Source: a virus. Taken from it: a stretch of 20,462 bases of DNA. The notes below the pieces were generated by a model. The model had not been told where the DNA came from. It made no database searches and saw nothing but the letters and a program-made list of their open reading frames with translations. Position 1 is the stretch's first letter; each line of letters opens with the position of its first letter. The stretch spans positions 1-20,462 of the IMG/VR virus record IMGVR_UViG_3300010158_005441. The stretch is one strand, 5' to 3'. Shown piece after piece: positions 19,400 through 20,462 of this stretch. The position numbers and the translations under genes were made by a program.

Positions 19400-20091
19400 C
19401 GTGGAGCAAACTCCTGCTGTAGTTTAACATTTTCAAAGAATTCATTCTTGGTGCTTTGATCATCAATAAAACGACCTTTTAGCACAGTTGTCTGAGTCAG
19501 ACTACTATGTGCCATGATGCCTCGGTTCTCACAACAACCATGCGTGGCCTGAATATATACTGCTACATCAGCTGCACCAGTTGCCTTGATAATTTCACGA
19601 GCAATGTCATTACACAATTCTTCCTGCAGGGTGCCACGACGCGCACACCACTGAGCAATGCGTGTATATTTGCTGAGCCCAATAACTTTGCCATTGGGAA
19701 TAATACCAATATACGCTACTCCGCTCACAGGTTGATGATGATGACTACACATGCTGCGAAGTTCACTACGAACCACCAGCATGCCTTTGTAGGCTTCAGG
19801 TCCATCATTAGGGAATGCAGTGGCATTTGGAACTGGTTCATAGCGGCCTGACATAATCTCATAGATGTACATCTTGGCCAGACGACGAGCCGTTCCTTTT
19901 GAATTAGGATCGTTTTCTCGATCAATTACCAGACTATCCAGAACGCCTTCGAACTTTTCAGTCAATTCGTCCACCAACAATGCTTTATCATTATCAGAGA
20001 CATACTCGCTGATGTTATCACCAGCCCAGTATCTTTTATTAGCTTTTTTTAAATGATTGCGAATTTCTTCGCTAACAGGAATATATTTCAT
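19396..20091 (-). CDS. folE: GTP cyclohydrolase I (FolE)
   Basis: Converts GTP to 7,8-dihydroneopterin triphosphate, the entry to folate and to 7-deazaguanine synthesis. Zinc and active-site residues are seen: MCSHHHQP (Cys115, His118), GLSKYTRI (138-145), CARRGTLQEEL (149-159) and ATHGCCENRG (182-191; Cys186 as third zinc ligand). 231 residues, usual length about 220. In this window the product would feed QueD and QueE. It is first in its operon after a consensus promoter, with a leader of about 18 bases and only a weak GAAAG ribosome site. Confidence 0.96.
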   Translation of the reverse strand: MKYIPVSEEIRNHLKKANKRYWAGDNISEYVSDNDKALLVDELTEKFEGVLDSLVIDRENDPNSKGTARRLAKMYIYEIMSGRYEPVPNATAFPNDGPEAYKGMLVVRSELRSMCSHHHQPVSGVAYIGIIPNGKVIGLSKYTRIAQWCARRGTLQEELCNDIAREIIKATGAADVAVYIQATHGCCENRGIMAHSSLTQTTVLKGRFIDDQSTKNEFFENVKLQQEFAPR

Positions 20092-20115
20092 TTCAATCTT
20101 TCTATAGTATTATAC

Positions 20116-20144
20116 AGTATATGATTATTTAGTACGAATGTCAA
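20116..20144 (-). promoter_or_regulatory. Sigma70-like promoter for folE and the deazaguanine/sugar operon
   Basis: TTGACA (20139-20144), 17-base spacer, TATACT (20116-20121). The -35 begins right after the queE stop. Predicted start near 20109. A second TATAAT lies 1 base further downstream but at 24 bases from the -35. Confidence 0.8.
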
Positions 20145-20462
20145 TTACTTTCCAATAACATTGCCAAATACATAGCAATGATTTCGGGTTGCTACATTAA
20201 ATCCACGACGCATGGCATCCAGACTAATTTCAGCCACAGTTGGTAATTCCTGAGCGTCTTTGGTTGCCCCAACTGGCATGATCCAGACTGTTGGTGGTAT
20301 TTGATCTCGTTCAGTAAAATAACTTCTGATTCGGGTATAATGATCATCTAGTTCCGTCCAGCTGGCCGCAGTGCCATCACAGACAAATTTAAGCAAACTG
20401 GTTGCTGGTGTGTCAGCATAGCTCTGAATAATCTCTGGCAGAACTGCATCTTTTTCACCCGC
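20145..20462 (-). CDS. queE: QueE 7-carboxy-7-deazaguanine synthase (partial, N-terminus off right edge)
   Basis: The C-terminal 105 residues of a radical-SAM enzyme that turns 6-carboxytetrahydropterin into 7-carboxy-7-deazaguanine. The frame is open to the window edge. Recognisable QueE end motifs: LLKFVCDG, then PPTVWIMPVGATKDAQEL (LMPxGxTxEE type), then the AMRRGFNVATRNHCYVFGN helix-strand that corresponds to ALxxGYRVSPRLHxxLWG. The CxxxCxxC cluster that binds the Fe-S centre would be in the missing N-terminal part, so the enzyme's integrity cannot be judged here. It ends directly at the folE promoter. Confidence 0.88.
   Translation of the reverse strand, partial: AGEKDAVLPEIIQSYADTPATSLLKFVCDGTAASWTELDDHYTRIRSYFTERDQIPPTVWIMPVGATKDAQELPTVAEISLDAMRRGFNVATRNHCYVFGNVIGK

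Noticed and set aside
1-20462. CRISPR array, insertion sequence, integrase or attachment site
   Set aside because: No regularly spaced direct repeats, transposase or integrase motifs were seen; tRNA 3' ends have no visible duplicate that would mark an att site.

Overview
The window looks like a piece of a T4-like tailed-phage genome. It carries the T4 replication and recombination core (gp45 sliding clamp, gp44 and gp62 clamp loader, RegA, gp46/gp47 nuclease, gp1-type dNMP kinase, DexA-type exonuclease). It also carries genes familiar from marine T4-like phages: an Hsp20 chaperone, a CobS-like ATPase with a VWA protein, a MazG-like protein, an IscA-like protein, ribosomal protein bS21 and a phosphoribosyltransferase. 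Every gene I accept lies on the minus strand, so transcription runs right to left. Genes are tightly packed, with many ATGA or TAATG stop/start overlaps. I cannot name the host from this sequence.

In transcription order, the right end (20462 to 14415) is a 7-deazaguanine and sugar/nucleotidyl cluster: queE (cut by the window edge), folE behind a strong sigma70-like promoter, a DnaQ-fold exonuclease, a TGT/DpdA-like transglycosylase, a possible T-fold protein, a nucleotidyltransferase-cupin fusion, a glycosyltransferase, a TagD-like cytidylyltransferase and queD. FolE, QueD and QueE make 7-carboxy-7-deazaguanine from GTP, and a TGT-like enzyme could place such a base into DNA. This is best read as a DNA-hypermodification locus with sugar-handling genes inserted.

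The middle (14403 to 8222) holds a small coiled-coil protein, gp47, gp46, a phosphoribosyltransferase, tRNA-Thr(GGT), a 59-bp symmetric palindrome, tandem early-type promoters, a 62-aa protein and a 714-aa zincin/VWA protein. Next (8152 to 3274) come the CobS-like AAA+ ATPase, a small exported protein, dNMP kinase, clamp, clamp loader, RegA and a 73-aa protein.

The left end (3278 to 1) starts with a T4-late-type TATAAATA box, hsp20 and a UUCG hairpin. It then holds small genes that may act on the host expression machinery (bS21, an RNA polymerase omega-like protein), tRNA-Ser(GCT), tRNA-Leu(CAG), a MazG-like gene whose reading frame runs through the tRNA-Leu, a small membrane protein and a partial IscA-like gene.

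Eight sigma70-like promoters can be read by eye, all on the minus strand. Three share an almost identical spacer and downstream sequence and so form a promoter family. No integrase, transposon or CRISPR array was seen. No gene-free stretch exceeds about 310 bases: the longest, 10620-10927, is filled by promoters, hairpins and tRNA-Thr.
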